In this document: piece after piece, positions 1 to 10,966 of the stretch
Position numbering within the stretch: position 1 is the stretch's first letter
How the letters are laid out: each line of letters starts with the position of its first letter
Origin: Proteobacteria bacterium bin106
GTDB taxonomy: Bacteria; Bdellovibrionota_B; Oligoflexia; Oligoflexales; Bin106
Assembly: GCA_002238945.1 (NCBI GenBank)
Contig: MPNI01000005.1
Span: 1 to 64,000 of the forward strand
Length of the DNA stretch: 64,000 nucleotides
Direction: 5' to 3'
Notes under the pieces: generated by a model
Database searches by the model: none
The model's input: only the letters and a program-made list of their open reading frames with translations
Told to the model about the DNA's origin: nothing
Program-made: the position numbers and the translations under genes

Positions 1-436
1 TCTTTCCTTCTGTTGTCTGGCAGTCAGCATCAGAAGCAATGTTAAAGTACAAGGCGTACTCATTAACTGTTCCATTCACATGTTGTTCTGCCATGTTACG
101 AACACAGTGATAAGCTGTTGCTACATAAGCAACAAGTTCTCCATTTTCTTCTTCAAGAGAAACCACCGATGCACAAGAGTGGATAGTAGGGGCGGCGCTG
201 TTAATCTTATTGTTTGCCCAAGTCATCTGTGCTCCGTAGCTCAGTCCACTGTAGACATTTAGGGGCACTTTAGCGACTCCACCCTGACCACTGGCTAACC
301 TGGCATCAGCACCACCACAAGGGGTGCCTGTTCCACCTACTCCACCTCTTTGAGGTTTACAGGCTGGGATGATGCACAAGCTGGTAGCGACAGATAACAC
401 CATAAGAGTAATAAGGATGTGATGGTGTTTTTTCAT
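1..436 (-). CDS. Trypsin-like (S1-type) serine protease lipoprotein, N-terminal part, truncated by window edge
   Basis: Minus-strand frame from ATG at 436 is open to the window edge: MKKHHHILITLMVLSVATSLCIIPACKPQRGG...ASVVSLEEENGELVAYVATAYHCVRN. Lipobox-like IIPAC and the TAYHC catalytic-His motif. Not in the supplied ORF track. Confidence 0.7.
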   Translation of the reverse strand, partial: MKKHHHILITLMVLSVATSLCIIPACKPQRGGVGGTGTPCGGADARLASGQGGVAKVPLNVYSGLSYGAQMTWANNKINSAAPTIHSCASVVSLEEENGELVAYVATAYHCVRNMAEQHVNGTVNEYALYFNIASDADCQTTEGK

Positions 437-594
437 AGGCAAAGTATTGTCTTTTTGGCTGATGGATTCATGTATGTCTCAAAAGGAGGTAGAGTTACGA
501 ACTGTCTCACATTGAACAGCTCGTAAGTAAGTATTAAGATAGAGCAACACCTTAATATCGGATTTGGAGGTTAGGAACTTAATAAACAAATAAT

Positions 595-628
595 TATATA
601 GTCTGTGACATCACTCACAGACTATATA
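595..628. other. 14-bp perfect stem hairpin (tatatagtctgtga / tcacagactatata)
   Basis: Inverted repeat with 6-nt loop, read directly; terminator-like or regulatory, intergenic. Confidence 0.6.
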
Positions 629-730
629 TCTAAACTAAGTTACTATTATCACTCACCACCACTCATATGTAGCTCATATCAGAAAATTTCTTTATGCTTT
701 ATGAGACTAGATATAGGTTAAAAGACGTGA

Positions 731-862
731 TGAAATAGCCAGATAAGAATCATTCTGACATATGATGTTTTAGTATTTGCTTCATCATATCATCTATAGT
801 ATGGATACAAAAGCTTTCCTTGAAAGTTAACATCAAGGATGTTTTCGTGTTGTAGGGTTGTA
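731..862. repeat. Direct repeat copy A, about 130 bp (second copy at about 4229-4361)
   Basis: Near-identical run gataagaatcattctgacatatgatgttttagtatttgcttcatcatatc...gttttcgtgttgtagggttgta in both places. Confidence 0.9.
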
Positions 863-896
863 TTAAGGCTTACCACCGAGGTTTAAATCTACTGGA

Positions 897-1271
897 ATGT
901 GCTTAGTGGATGATTTGGTGATGAAGGAGGTTCGTTGCCTTTATGATGGTGATCAGCAGTCAGATTATCTTTGTGATGATTCAAAGAAAATCTTAAACCA
1001 GGCACGGCAAAAATATAGAGCATGTGATTTACATAAAGATTCATTGAATATTCATCTGCATAGCGAAAGTTGCCTTATTAGCCATTGGTACGGAGATGAG
1101 AAGAATACTTCTTTATGGCTTGTTTTGAAAGCAAAAGGATGGTCTGTGAAGCGTCATCATGGTTTGCTTATGGTTGAATTAGATTTTAGTAAGATCTTTT
1201 TATCCAAAAAAATAAACGACCTTTGTTCTCCTATTGTTCACCATATGGTTTTTTGCTTGATTCAAGACTAA
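897..1271 (+). CDS. Hypothetical protein (possibly a decayed gene continuing in 1223-1468)
   Basis: ORF downstream of repeat copy A; no recognised family; overlaps a second short ORF in another frame. Confidence 0.3.
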   Translation: MCLVDDLVMKEVRCLYDGDQQSDYLCDDSKKILNQARQKYRACDLHKDSLNIHLHSESCLISHWYGDEKNTSLWLVLKAKGWSVKRHHGLLMVELDFSKIFLSKKINDLCSPIVHHMVFCLIQD

Positions 1272-1768
1272 AAAGAGAAGCTCCTATGAAGATGATAAAG
1301 GAATGGGTGCTTGGTGAAGCGAATACAAAAAACAATCAGCTACATACTTTAATCAAAGATGTTTATAAAATAGCTTTTCTTCCATTGCTTATAGATCTCA
1401 ATTCAGTGCCAAAGATTGCAACAGATATACTAGCAAGAAGTGCCAAATCATCTCTGATCAACAGATAGTGCATGAAAAAAACTGTTGCCTAAGAGTACGT
1501 TTTTTACTAAACTTTATTTATAAACTTATAAACTGGTCCTCCAAAAAAATCATATCATTGTTTTTAGGTTTGATGATTCTCATTTAGATGGCTTGGAAGA
1601 TGTAATGTATTATGATACTGCCAATATTATTAGGATAGAGTGATTCGTTCAAAACAGAACATCATTGTCCTATTAATAATAAAAAACATTGTATTATCAA
1701 TGGGTTATATTCAATTTTACCACAAATTTTGCGAAACTTCAGTTCTAAGATAAGCCCACTCTGCTTCT

Positions 1769-2929
1769 CTAATTAGCCATATCTAGTATGTAATGTCTTA
1801 AATCTTCTTTCTCTTGAAAAGCTCTTATGGATTCTGGATGCACTTGATACATTTTCCGTGTGTTATCAAAACATAAAAAATCATCATCTAAATCTAAATG
1901 TTCATGACCCCATTCATTAATTTCTTCTACCACTCCCTGCTCCATCAATTGATACTGACCTACCATGGCACAAAACTCTTGACGAGATAATGATTGACAC
2001 TCCATAAGTCGACTGACTATATGATCAAGACTCTTAGATAATCCAACTCTGTTTGTTTCCTTTTCTAGTGTTTCTTCCTGAGGATTGGCACCATCAAATA
2101 TCCTCTCCAGCAGCAACTGAACACTTTCCTCTGTCTTGTCTTCTGAGCTAGAATCTAAATCTAACGTAACTATCGGCATAGTCTCTCTATCAGGAACAGT
2201 GGCTGCCTCTGGCTTTTCTGATATTTCTTGTTTTTGCATCTTCTCTTTTTGGATAACTTTTTGTGTCATATGGAGAAATTTTTTCAAAAATTTATAGATC
2301 CCATTTGAGGGCACTTTAAGAGTAGAAGAAATCTTCTCTAAGATACGCTTTTCTCTTTTACTATCAAACCAACTTTCTGAGATCATGGTATTGAGAATAA
2401 AAAATGCTACTTCCTCTTTGTGTTGTGCTGGAAGACTCTCAAGACGAGCAACAATATCTTTCACCCCAGCAAGATCATAATCATCAGCATAGTTTCTGAA
2501 CTCAGTCAGTGATTTAGTTAATTCATCTTTTGCCAACTGATTATTATCTTGTACTTTAACGTCACCTTGAGTAAGCTCAATCAGGCCAGATGTTTTGGTG
2601 CGTGTAGAAACATTGTGTGTTAGCTCATTAAATAAAGAATGCAACTGGTTACTTGATTTATGGTTTTTTTTCTTAAAAAAACGATTACCATGCATCCTGA
2701 TAAAATCTTTATTGAGAACAATAAATTGTAACAAAGCAATAAAAAAGGCTTTTTTAGATCTGTAATTTGCCACAATATTAAATATAGCTACAGCACCTTC
2801 TTTTATCGAATCAAGGTCGCGAACAGTTCCTTTGATATCCTCACCTCTTTTTGCATGAATATCCCGTTTAGGTACAACACCAGAATGCAATGACTGCACA
2901 GTCGCTTTATATTTTTTTCTTTTAACCAT
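1769..2929 (-). CDS. TerB-C (TerB_C domain) protein
   Basis: C-terminal LSRQEFCAMVGQYQLMEQGVVEEINEWGHEHLDLDDDFLCFDNTRKMYQVHPESI resembles the TerB_C domain; upstream helical TerB-like region. Confidence 0.6.
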   Translation of the reverse strand: MVKRKKYKATVQSLHSGVVPKRDIHAKRGEDIKGTVRDLDSIKEGAVAIFNIVANYRSKKAFFIALLQFIVLNKDFIRMHGNRFFKKKNHKSSNQLHSLFNELTHNVSTRTKTSGLIELTQGDVKVQDNNQLAKDELTKSLTEFRNYADDYDLAGVKDIVARLESLPAQHKEEVAFFILNTMISESWFDSKREKRILEKISSTLKVPSNGIYKFLKKFLHMTQKVIQKEKMQKQEISEKPEAATVPDRETMPIVTLDLDSSSEDKTEESVQLLLERIFDGANPQEETLEKETNRVGLSKSLDHIVSRLMECQSLSRQEFCAMVGQYQLMEQGVVEEINEWGHEHLDLDDDFLCFDNTRKMYQVHPESIRAFQEKEDLRHYILDMAN

Positions 2930-3027
2930 TGTATTGTATTTTCCCTTTGTAAGTTTTCATAATTGACATGAGCTCACTGTGTTTTTCTAAGTAACAAAAT
3001 CTGATATGATATGCTTAAAATTTTATT

Positions 3028-3230
3028 TATTTTGAAAATCTTCTATGGATTTGGGGTGTACTTGATAGACTTTTCGCGTATCATCAAAACTCAAAAAATC
3101 ATCGTCTAAATCTGAATATTCATGGCTCCATTCATTAATCTCTGCTACCACCCCCTACTCCATCAATTGATACTGACCCAGTATGGCGCAAAACTCTTGA
3201 CGAGATAACAGCTGATATTTTATAAGTTGA
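3028..3230 (-). pseudogene. Decayed duplicate of the TerB_C C-terminus
   Basis: Strong nucleotide similarity to about 1790-2010; nonsense change in MEQGVVEE (ATGGAGTAG here versus ATGGAGCAG in the intact copy) plus loss of frame with 3220-4110. Confidence 0.8.
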
Positions 3231-4110
3231 CTGATAATATAACCAAGACTTTTAGATAGTCCTCCTCTGTTTGTCCCCTCTCCAGCAGCGACTGAGCATT
3301 TTCCTCTATTTCACTTTCTGAGCTACTGGTAACATCTAAATCTAACGTAATCATTGACATAACCTCTCTATCAGAGACAGGTTTTACCTGAGGTTTTTCT
3401 GATGCCTCTTGTGTTTGCATCTGCTCTTTTTGGACAGATTTAATATGACGCCCTTGTAAGCATCCACTAAATACCACTGCCGGATCTGATGGACATACCA
3501 CCTCACGGGTGTGTACATGCCCTAAAGCCCAATAGTCATAACCTTTTGTGCAAAGATCATCTAGAGAACAAGGAGCATAATTGGCATCCCCCTCACGACC
3601 ATTTAAACTGGTGTGTAATAGTCCCATATTAAAGTAGTCTCTTCTTGCTACAGGATACTTTAAAACAAGATTATCTGTTACTGCGCGCTCAGGATAGCTT
3701 TGACCATGCAAAGCTATTATATGCTCTTCTAGTAAGTGCTCTTCTAGTAAGAACGTTTCCGGTTTTTGATGCGAAAAGAGCTTCATGTTTTGCAGTGGTG
3801 TCAGTCTTTTGATCATGTGGTTTGCCGCATCATGATTTCCTGCTACCACATAAACCATGATTGTACCAAGACGCGCTATCTGTTTATGAAAAAATAAGCC
3901 AGTATTATAATCTTTCCAGTCATCATCGTATAAATCACCAGCCAAAACAATAAAATCTACTTTTGCTTTTAGAGCAAAATCAATAAGACTAACAAAGGCT
4001 TTTCGCGTTGCACTGCGAAGCTGATCACGCTTATCATCATCCAATGGTGATAAGCCTCGAAGAGAACCGTCAAAGTGGATATCAGCGGCATGGATACATT
4101 GAAACGTCAT
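3220..4110 (-). CDS. SbcD/Mre11-like metallophosphoesterase, C-terminus replaced by TerB-C-type linker
   Basis: HAADIHFDG, LAGDLYDDDW, AGNHDAAN, ALHGQSYPER, ALGHVHTREV phosphoesterase motifs; tail VQKEQMQTQEASEKP...MITLDLDVTSSSESEIEENAQSLLER matches the linker of the 1769-2929 protein. Confidence 0.75.
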   Translation of the reverse strand: MTFQCIHAADIHFDGSLRGLSPLDDDKRDQLRSATRKAFVSLIDFALKAKVDFIVLAGDLYDDDWKDYNTGLFFHKQIARLGTIMVYVVAGNHDAANHMIKRLTPLQNMKLFSHQKPETFLLEEHLLEEHIIALHGQSYPERAVTDNLVLKYPVARRDYFNMGLLHTSLNGREGDANYAPCSLDDLCTKGYDYWALGHVHTREVVCPSDPAVVFSGCLQGRHIKSVQKEQMQTQEASEKPQVKPVSDREVMSMITLDLDVTSSSESEIEENAQSLLERGQTEEDYLKVLVILSVNL

Positions 4111-4228
4111 GTTATCTTTTTATAATGGTATAGCAGCCTGCGCTCTTTTTAACTTCTCGCCATAAAGGCTTCTAGAATCAAGTACATTTTAAAGCTATTG
4201 TTTGATTGTGTTACATTGGTCCTACCTA

Positions 4229-4361
4229 ATGAAATAACCTGATAAGAATCATTCTGACATATGATGTTTTAGTATTTGCTTCATCATATCATCTATAGTA
4301 TGGATACAAAAGCTTTCCTTGAAAGTTAACATCAAGGATGTTTTCGTGTTGTAGGGTTGTA
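4229..4361. repeat. Direct repeat copy B of 731-862
   Basis: See copy A. Confidence 0.9.
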
Positions 4362-4453
4362 CTTATGAAAATATCCGTATGGAGTTTCCCACAAAATATG
4401 TCTCATATGATTCTTATGACATATGAACACTTCAAAATATAAAGTTAAAGCAT

Positions 4454-5704
4454 ATGATAAAACGTTATAGTCTCTTACTGTGTGCGTGGTTGGTGATGGT
4501 TGTATGTAGTCATAAGCCGCTTTTGGGGCAATCTAAAGACTTTGTACTACCAAGAGGATTATGGGTATCGAATGTGGGAAGTGACGTATTTCAATCTTAT
4601 AGAAATATGCTTTCAGCTATATATGCAGCCAAACAACTAGGAGTGGATAGTCTATTTCCTGTGATATGGAACAAACAAGATTTCTTTTTTAACTCAAAGA
4701 CCGTCATCCAAAGGCTTAGTCCATCTTATATTCGCAGAACTCGATATAACGAAGATGTGCTTGAAGTCATGATCCAAGCTGCTAGAGATAACAACCTTAA
4801 GATCTATCCTAGCTTTGAATCAGGTCTTCGTGTGGTATTGGGTTCAGAAAATTCTGATTATACCACATCTATTGGTCAAAAATTTCTCGATCAAGACAAT
4901 TGGTTAAGTCTTGATAAATATGGAAATGTTTATCAAGAATGTTATTTCAGGGTATGCTTTGGTTTTATCAATATCCTTAATCCAGAGGTTAGAGACCTAC
5001 TCTTTTCTTTGGTAAAAGATCTGATCACCTCTTATGATATTGATGGCTTGATTTTTGATGATCATTTCTCCTTACCACGTACCACACTAGGCTGTGATCC
5101 TTCTACAGACGCATACTATGACGAAGAGAGTGTCTATAGAAATCTACTTAAGTCTACTCAAAAAATCACTCCTTTAGGTATTGTTAAGCATCTTACCGAT
5201 CGATTGTGTGATATTGATGCTGATCAATGGCGCAGGCAAGCTATCACACAATTTATAGCTGACTCTAAGGCTCTTGCAGAGAGGTATGGCAAGAAGATCA
5301 TCCTTGCCCCAGCAGGACTGCCGAAATGGTCACAAGATGAGTGGCTGCTAGATTGGGAAGAGATGGTTCGAAAAGACGTGGTTGATGGAGTGATCATGCA
5401 AGCCTTTCGTAGCAGCAGTTTTTCTAAGATGATCAATAATCCATATCTTAAAAAGCTTAGCAGAGAAAAACCAGATGTTCCTATCGGAGTGGTTATTCTG
5501 TTGGGTCTGAGAAATGATCATTATTACGCACACGGTGAAAGAGTATACCGACAAACTTTAGAGTCTTTACGTAGTGGTCGCGAGCCTTCATATTACTACC
5601 ACGAAACCGTGGACCTTCCTGTTGAAGGCTACTCTCTTGAATACAGACGAGAATGGATTGAAAGAACACGTCGTCTTTTAGTCACTCAACCGCCCTCACT
5701 TTAA
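4454..5704 (+). CDS. Exported glycosyl hydrolase-like 10 family protein (YngK/DUF187-type)
   Basis: Signal peptide; LPRGLWVSNVGSDVFQS...SLFPVIWNK...DIDGLIFDDHFSLP typical of GHL10 TIM barrels. Confidence 0.75.
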   Translation: MIKRYSLLLCAWLVMVVCSHKPLLGQSKDFVLPRGLWVSNVGSDVFQSYRNMLSAIYAAKQLGVDSLFPVIWNKQDFFFNSKTVIQRLSPSYIRRTRYNEDVLEVMIQAARDNNLKIYPSFESGLRVVLGSENSDYTTSIGQKFLDQDNWLSLDKYGNVYQECYFRVCFGFINILNPEVRDLLFSLVKDLITSYDIDGLIFDDHFSLPRTTLGCDPSTDAYYDEESVYRNLLKSTQKITPLGIVKHLTDRLCDIDADQWRRQAITQFIADSKALAERYGKKIILAPAGLPKWSQDEWLLDWEEMVRKDVVDGVIMQAFRSSSFSKMINNPYLKKLSREKPDVPIGVVILLGLRNDHYYAHGERVYRQTLESLRSGREPSYYYHETVDLPVEGYSLEYRREWIERTRRLLVTQPPSL

Positions 5705-5900
5705 AAATTCTACCCTACCAGCCTGTAGCCTATTTCTATCCTCACTAGCAACATGTTTTCAATCATAAACATCGGCTATTATGACGATGATCCCTTGATT
5801 GTAAAACTTACTTAAAGAGATATGGATCTGTGTTTATTTGGTCTTATACTGTTGTGTGAATGGTTATCAAAAGAGATAAAAAGATAAGGATGGAGGTTGT

Positions 5901-6428
5901 ATGAAAAATCTTAGATTAGGCAGTGTTATGGTAGTGGTAACATGTTTGTTCATGGGAGGTTTTGATTTGCCAAGTGATTATAAAAAACCAGATGATGCCA
6001 CACTTTCTCAGTCACTAACTGAGCTTCAGTATCGTGTCACGCAAAAAGATGGTACAGAAAGAGCGTTTCAGAATGCTTACTGGGATCATAAAGAAAATGG
6101 TATCTATGTGGATATTGTCAGTGGTGAACCTCTTTTTGCATCCACTACCAAGTACAAAAGTGGTACAGGATGGCCTTCATTTTACCAGCCTTTAGAAAAA
6201 GACAACATTGTCTACAAAGAAGATAGACGTTTGTTTGGGGTGCGAACAGAGGTACGATCTAAGGGAGCTGATTCTCATCTTGGACACGTATTTGATGATG
6301 GTCCTGAGCCTACCGGTAAGCGTTATTGTATCAATTCTGCAGCTTTACGTTTTATCCCTGTAAGCAATCTTAAACGTTTAGGTTACGAAAAGTACTTACC
6401 TCTCTTTGAAAAAGACACTAAAATGTGA
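5901..6428 (+). CDS. msrB: Peptide-methionine (R)-S-oxide reductase, apparently exported
   Basis: [53 protein letters not shown]-terminal hydrophobic signal. Confidence 0.95.
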   Translation: MKNLRLGSVMVVVTCLFMGGFDLPSDYKKPDDATLSQSLTELQYRVTQKDGTERAFQNAYWDHKENGIYVDIVSGEPLFASTTKYKSGTGWPSFYQPLEKDNIVYKEDRRLFGVRTEVRSKGADSHLGHVFDDGPEPTGKRYCINSAALRFIPVSNLKRLGYEKYLPLFEKDTKM

Positions 6429-6500
6429 TAATGGTGTCTGTTGTTATGTTTATGACATGTGAAGTATCGAGCAAACAGCGAGATGAAAAAGGAGAGAGGA

Positions 6501-7160
<660 letters not shown>

Positions 7161-7163
<3 letters not shown>

Positions 7164-7199
7164 GATAATCCTCCGTAATCATCACTGAGGATTATCTTA
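7161..7199 (+). promoter_or_regulatory. 13-bp hairpin overlapping the msrA stop and dnaE start, sequestering a GAGG Shine-Dalgarno
   Basis: taagataatcctc-(13 nt loop)-gaggattatctta; TAA stop 7161-7163 is in the 5' arm, A of dnaE ATG (7199) ends the 3' arm, GAGG 7187-7190 is paired to CCTC 7170-7173. Confidence 0.75.
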
Positions 7200-10100
7200 T
7201 GGAAGACAGTGCTGTATTTTGTCATCTTAATACCAAAACTGAGTATTCGTTACTGGATGGCTCAGTAAAAATCTGTGATCTTTTAGATAAGCTCAAAGCT
7301 TTAGGGCATAGTTATGCTAGCCTCACGGATCATGGCAATATGTTTGGTGCTGTGGAGTTTTATCAAGAGTGTAACAAGCGTGGTATTTCTGCTATTCTTG
7401 GTTCCACTTTATATATCTCTATTTCCGATCATGTCAGAGATTTTTTAAATGATCATGCTGCCTTACTGCCTGAAAGTATGATAAAGCAGTTACCTGCAAG
7501 CTTTCATCTCACGTTGTTAGCCAAAAACCATCAAGGTTACAGGCGTTTGATTCGTTTGGTATCGGCTGCTTACGAGCAAGGGCTTGTGGATGATATCCCT
7601 GTGTGTTCTTATGCATTACTCAAGCAACATCTTGGTTCTAAGCCTTGTGATGATCTTATAGCCATCAGTAGTGGACATATGGGAGAGATAGCTTATCTGC
7701 TCACTCTTAAGCAACATCTCTTAGTGGCTTTTCCTGCCTTATCTGCTTCCTCTTCTCAAGAAGCAGATAAGAAAACAGATGATCGCCATGATGTCTATAA
7801 AGCTTTGTTATCATGTATAGATCAATCCATCCAATGTTATGCATCACTTTTTGCAAAAGAGCATTTCTATTTAGAGATGGTGGATAATGGAATAGCCCAT
7901 AGAGAAAACATTCACAAAGATCTTGTCTCTTTAGCTGAAAGGTGTGAGATAGGTTGTGTGGCTACAGCTTCGAGTTATTATCTAGATGTTGATGATTATG
8001 AAAACCACCTTCTAGCAGTGGCTATAAAAAACACTCTTACAGAAAGAGATATTTCTCAAAGGAAAAGTGGATGTAGCTTTCATCTTCTTTCTAACAAAGA
8101 CTTTTTAGAGTGTTTTTCTAGCTATCCTACAGCTATAAAAAACACTCTTTCTATTGCTCATCGTTGTAAAATCCAACTGGATTTTACAACCTCTCATTTA
8201 CCTTCTTTTATCACAGGTACAGATGATGCTGCTAAAAAAGAAGATCAGCTCCTTGTTCAACTCAGTGAAGAGGGACTTAAGCGGCGCTTGCAGCATCCAG
8301 CAGACACCTTAGAGAATTATCACATAAGACTTACCTATGAAATAGGTGTGATCAAAGAGATGGGTTTTAGTGGGTATTTTCTGATTGTCCAAGATTTTAT
8401 CAACTGGGCCAAAAAACAAAGAATAGCAGTAGGTCCTGGAAGAGGATCTGGTGCGGGTTCTTTGGTGGCTTTTGTGTTAGGCATCACTGATATTGATCCT
8501 ATTCGTTGGGGTTTGATTTTTGAACGTTTTTTAAATCCTGAAAGGATATCTCTTCCTGATTTTGATGTGGATTTTTGTCAGTGGCGCAGAGAAGAGGTTA
8601 TTCAATATGTTATCAACAAATATTCTGCTGATAAAGTCGCTTATATCGCCACTTTTGGCAGGCTTCAAGCTAAAGCTGCAGTAAAAAATGTGGCACGGGT
8701 TTTGGGGATGAGCTTTATGAAAATGAATCGCATCACAAAAATGTTTCCCCCTGATATTGGTTTATCTCTTGATGATGTTCTTGCTAAAACACCACAAATC
8801 CGTGACATGGCTCAACGTGATGAACAATTAAGCAGAGTGATTGAGGCTGCTCAAAAGCTTGAAGGTATGGTATCCCATACTTCTGTACATCCAGCAGGCA
8901 TTATTATTGCTGATAGATCCATCACTGACTATGTCCCTACTTTTAAGACATCTCGTGATAACTGTATGATGAGTCAGTATGAGATGAAAAAGCTTGAACA
9001 AGTTGGGCTTGTTAAGTTTGATTTTTTAGGTCTTAAAACCCTAAGTGTTATTGATCGAGCCTGTGGTTATATTTGTGCCACCCAAGATTCGGATTTTGAT
9101 ATTGAGCACATATCTCTTGATGATCAAGATGTTTATGAGTATTTATCTGCAGGTCGTACAGCGGGAATATTTCAAGCAGAATCTTCTGGTATGACATCTT
9201 TATGTCAGAAAATGAAACCCAATAGTTTTTCAGATATTATCGCTCTTGTGGCCCTATTTCGTCCTGGTCCTTTAGGTTCTGGGATGGTGGATAACTTTAT
9301 TGAAAGAAAACATTTACGTCAAGCCATCACCTACCTCCATCCTTCTCTTGAGCCCATTCTTCAAGAAACTTATGGCATGATTGTCTATCAAGAGCAGGTG
9401 CAAAAAATTGCTGCAAGCCTAGCTCATTACTCATTGGGAGAAGCTGATCTTCTCCGACGAGCTATGGGCAAGAAAATCTCAGCTGAGATGCAACAACAAA
9501 AACAACGTTTTACCAGTGGTTGTGTGAAAAAAGGAATTGATGAAGATTTAGCCATCAAAATATTTGATCTCATGGCAGAGTTTGCCAATTATGGTTTTAA
9601 CAAATCTCATTCTGCTGCTTATGGTTTGATTCTTTATCAAACAGCTTATTTAAAATTTCATTATCCATGGGCCTTCATGATGGGCATCATGACCTGCGAT
9701 AAAGATCATCCTCAAAAAATCAGACGTTATATTGATGAATGTTTAGAGATGAATATTCGTGTTAAACCTCCTTGTATCAATGCCAGCTTTCAAGAGTTTG
9801 AAGTTAACGAAAATAAAGACATTCTTTTTGCTTTTGAAGCCATCAAAGGCTTTGGTAAAAAATCATCTGCCACCATTGTCAGAGAGCGCAATAGCCAAGG
9901 AAAGTTCACATCCATTATCGATCTTGCTCAGCGTTTAGATTTGCAGGCTTTTGGTAAAAAAAACGTAGAGATTTTGATTAAAGCAGGAGCTATGGACTGC
10001 TTTGGATTTTTGCGAAAAGATCTCTTAGCATCACTGGATAAGTGGGTACACTATAGCCAGTATGTACATAGTAAACGTTCTTCGGGACAACAGAGTTTGT

Positions 10101-10918
10101 TTTCCATGTCTTCTCATAAGCTATCATCTAGCCATCTTGAAACATCACTGCCTTGGTATGCTTCTTTAAAAAACAGGCCTGCTGATGATCCAACAGAAGT
10201 GGCTGATCTTATCGAAGAAAAAAAACTTCTTGGTACGTATTTATCCTCTCATCCCATGCATTTTTATGAAGCTGAAAGGCTGTTTCTTGCTCCTCAAGAA
10301 ACCTTAAAGAGTGTACGTGATCGTTGTTCAAAAACAGAAGAACATGGCAGCGATGAGATGATCATCGTAGCTTTTTTAGCTGATCAATTTCAAAAAATCA
10401 CTCAAAGCCAAACCATGATGGCTCAATTACGTCTTGAAGATGAATCCACCAGTATGGAATGTGTGATCTTTGATAAAGCCATCAAGGCTTGCACATATTG
10501 GCCCTTATCAAACCATAGCTTTGTTTATGTGAGAGGCTACATCCCACGTGGCGAGCATCGTTCTTTTGTTATCAACACCATTGAGCCCATAGAAAAAAAG
10601 CTAGCCTCTGATGTATGTCATATGAGCTTTGAGTGGTTTTGCGGCAAAAAGAGCCATGAGTATCTCCATACCTCTTTTATGAAGCCTTTTTTCGCATCTC
10701 TTAAAACTTACGCTCACAATCATCCTGGCAGTGTAAAGATGTATTTTGTGGCAGACTTTTTAGATGGTTCCTATCACTGGGATTTAGGCATATCTTGTTC
10801 CATCAAAGAGTATGAAACATTTAAAAACATAACCACCACAAGACCTCCCAATGTAGCTGTGAGTTTTGCCTCACGCGTAGCTTCTTATAACGAAGACAGA
10901 GAAGCCATAGAAAAATAA
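7199..10918 (+). CDS. dnaE: DNA polymerase III alpha subunit
   Basis: PHP N-terminus (FCHLNTKTEYSLLDG, LTDHGNMFGAVEFYQ), GPGRGSGAGSLVAF, LPDFDVDFC, FRPGPLGSGMVDNFIERKH, NYGFNKSHSAAYGLI. Confidence 0.98.
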   Translation: MEDSAVFCHLNTKTEYSLLDGSVKICDLLDKLKALGHSYASLTDHGNMFGAVEFYQECNKRGISAILGSTLYISISDHVRDFLNDHAALLPESMIKQLPASFHLTLLAKNHQGYRRLIRLVSAAYEQGLVDDIPVCSYALLKQHLGSKPCDDLIAISSGHMGEIAYLLTLKQHLLVAFPALSASSSQEADKKTDDRHDVYKALLSCIDQSIQCYASLFAKEHFYLEMVDNGIAHRENIHKDLVSLAERCEIGCVATASSYYLDVDDYENHLLAVAIKNTLTERDISQRKSGCSFHLLSNKDFLECFSSYPTAIKNTLSIAHRCKIQLDFTTSHLPSFITGTDDAAKKEDQLLVQLSEEGLKRRLQHPADTLENYHIRLTYEIGVIKEMGFSGYFLIVQDFINWAKKQRIAVGPGRGSGAGSLVAFVLGITDIDPIRWGLIFERFLNPERISLPDFDVDFCQWRREEVIQYVINKYSADKVAYIATFGRLQAKAAVKNVARVLGMSFMKMNRITKMFPPDIGLSLDDVLAKTPQIRDMAQRDEQLSRVIEAAQKLEGMVSHTSVHPAGIIIADRSITDYVPTFKTSRDNCMMSQYEMKKLEQVGLVKFDFLGLKTLSVIDRACGYICATQDSDFDIEHISLDDQDVYEYLSAGRTAGIFQAESSGMTSLCQKMKPNSFSDIIALVALFRPGPLGSGMVDNFIERKHLRQAITYLHPSLEPILQETYGMIVYQEQVQKIAASLAHYSLGEADLLRRAMGKKISAEMQQQKQRFTSGCVKKGIDEDLAIKIFDLMAEFANYGFNKSHSAAYGLILYQTAYLKFHYPWAFMMGIMTCDKDHPQKIRRYIDECLEMNIRVKPPCINASFQEFEVNENKDILFAFEAIKGFGKKSSATIVRERNSQGKFTSIIDLAQRLDLQAFGKKNVEILIKAGAMDCFGFLRKDLLASLDKWVHYSQYVHSKRSSGQQSLFSMSSHKLSSSHLETSLPWYASLKNRPADDPTEVADLIEEKKLLGTYLSSHPMHFYEAERLFLAPQETLKSVRDRCSKTEEHGSDEMIIVAFLADQFQKITQSQTMMAQLRLEDESTSMECVIFDKAIKACTYWPLSNHSFVYVRGYIPRGEHRSFVINTIEPIEKKLASDVCHMSFEWFCGKKSHEYLHTSFMKPFFASLKTYAHNHPGSVKMYFVADFLDGSYHWDLGISCSIKEYETFKNITTTRPPNVAVSFASRVASYNEDREAIEK

Positions 10919-10966
10919 TATCAACTCTCCACCAACAAATAATCTTGCTTAACTTAATAAGAGATT

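Noticed and set aside
80-262. Plus-strand 60-aa ORF
   Set aside because: Antisense to the truncated protease gene at 1-436.
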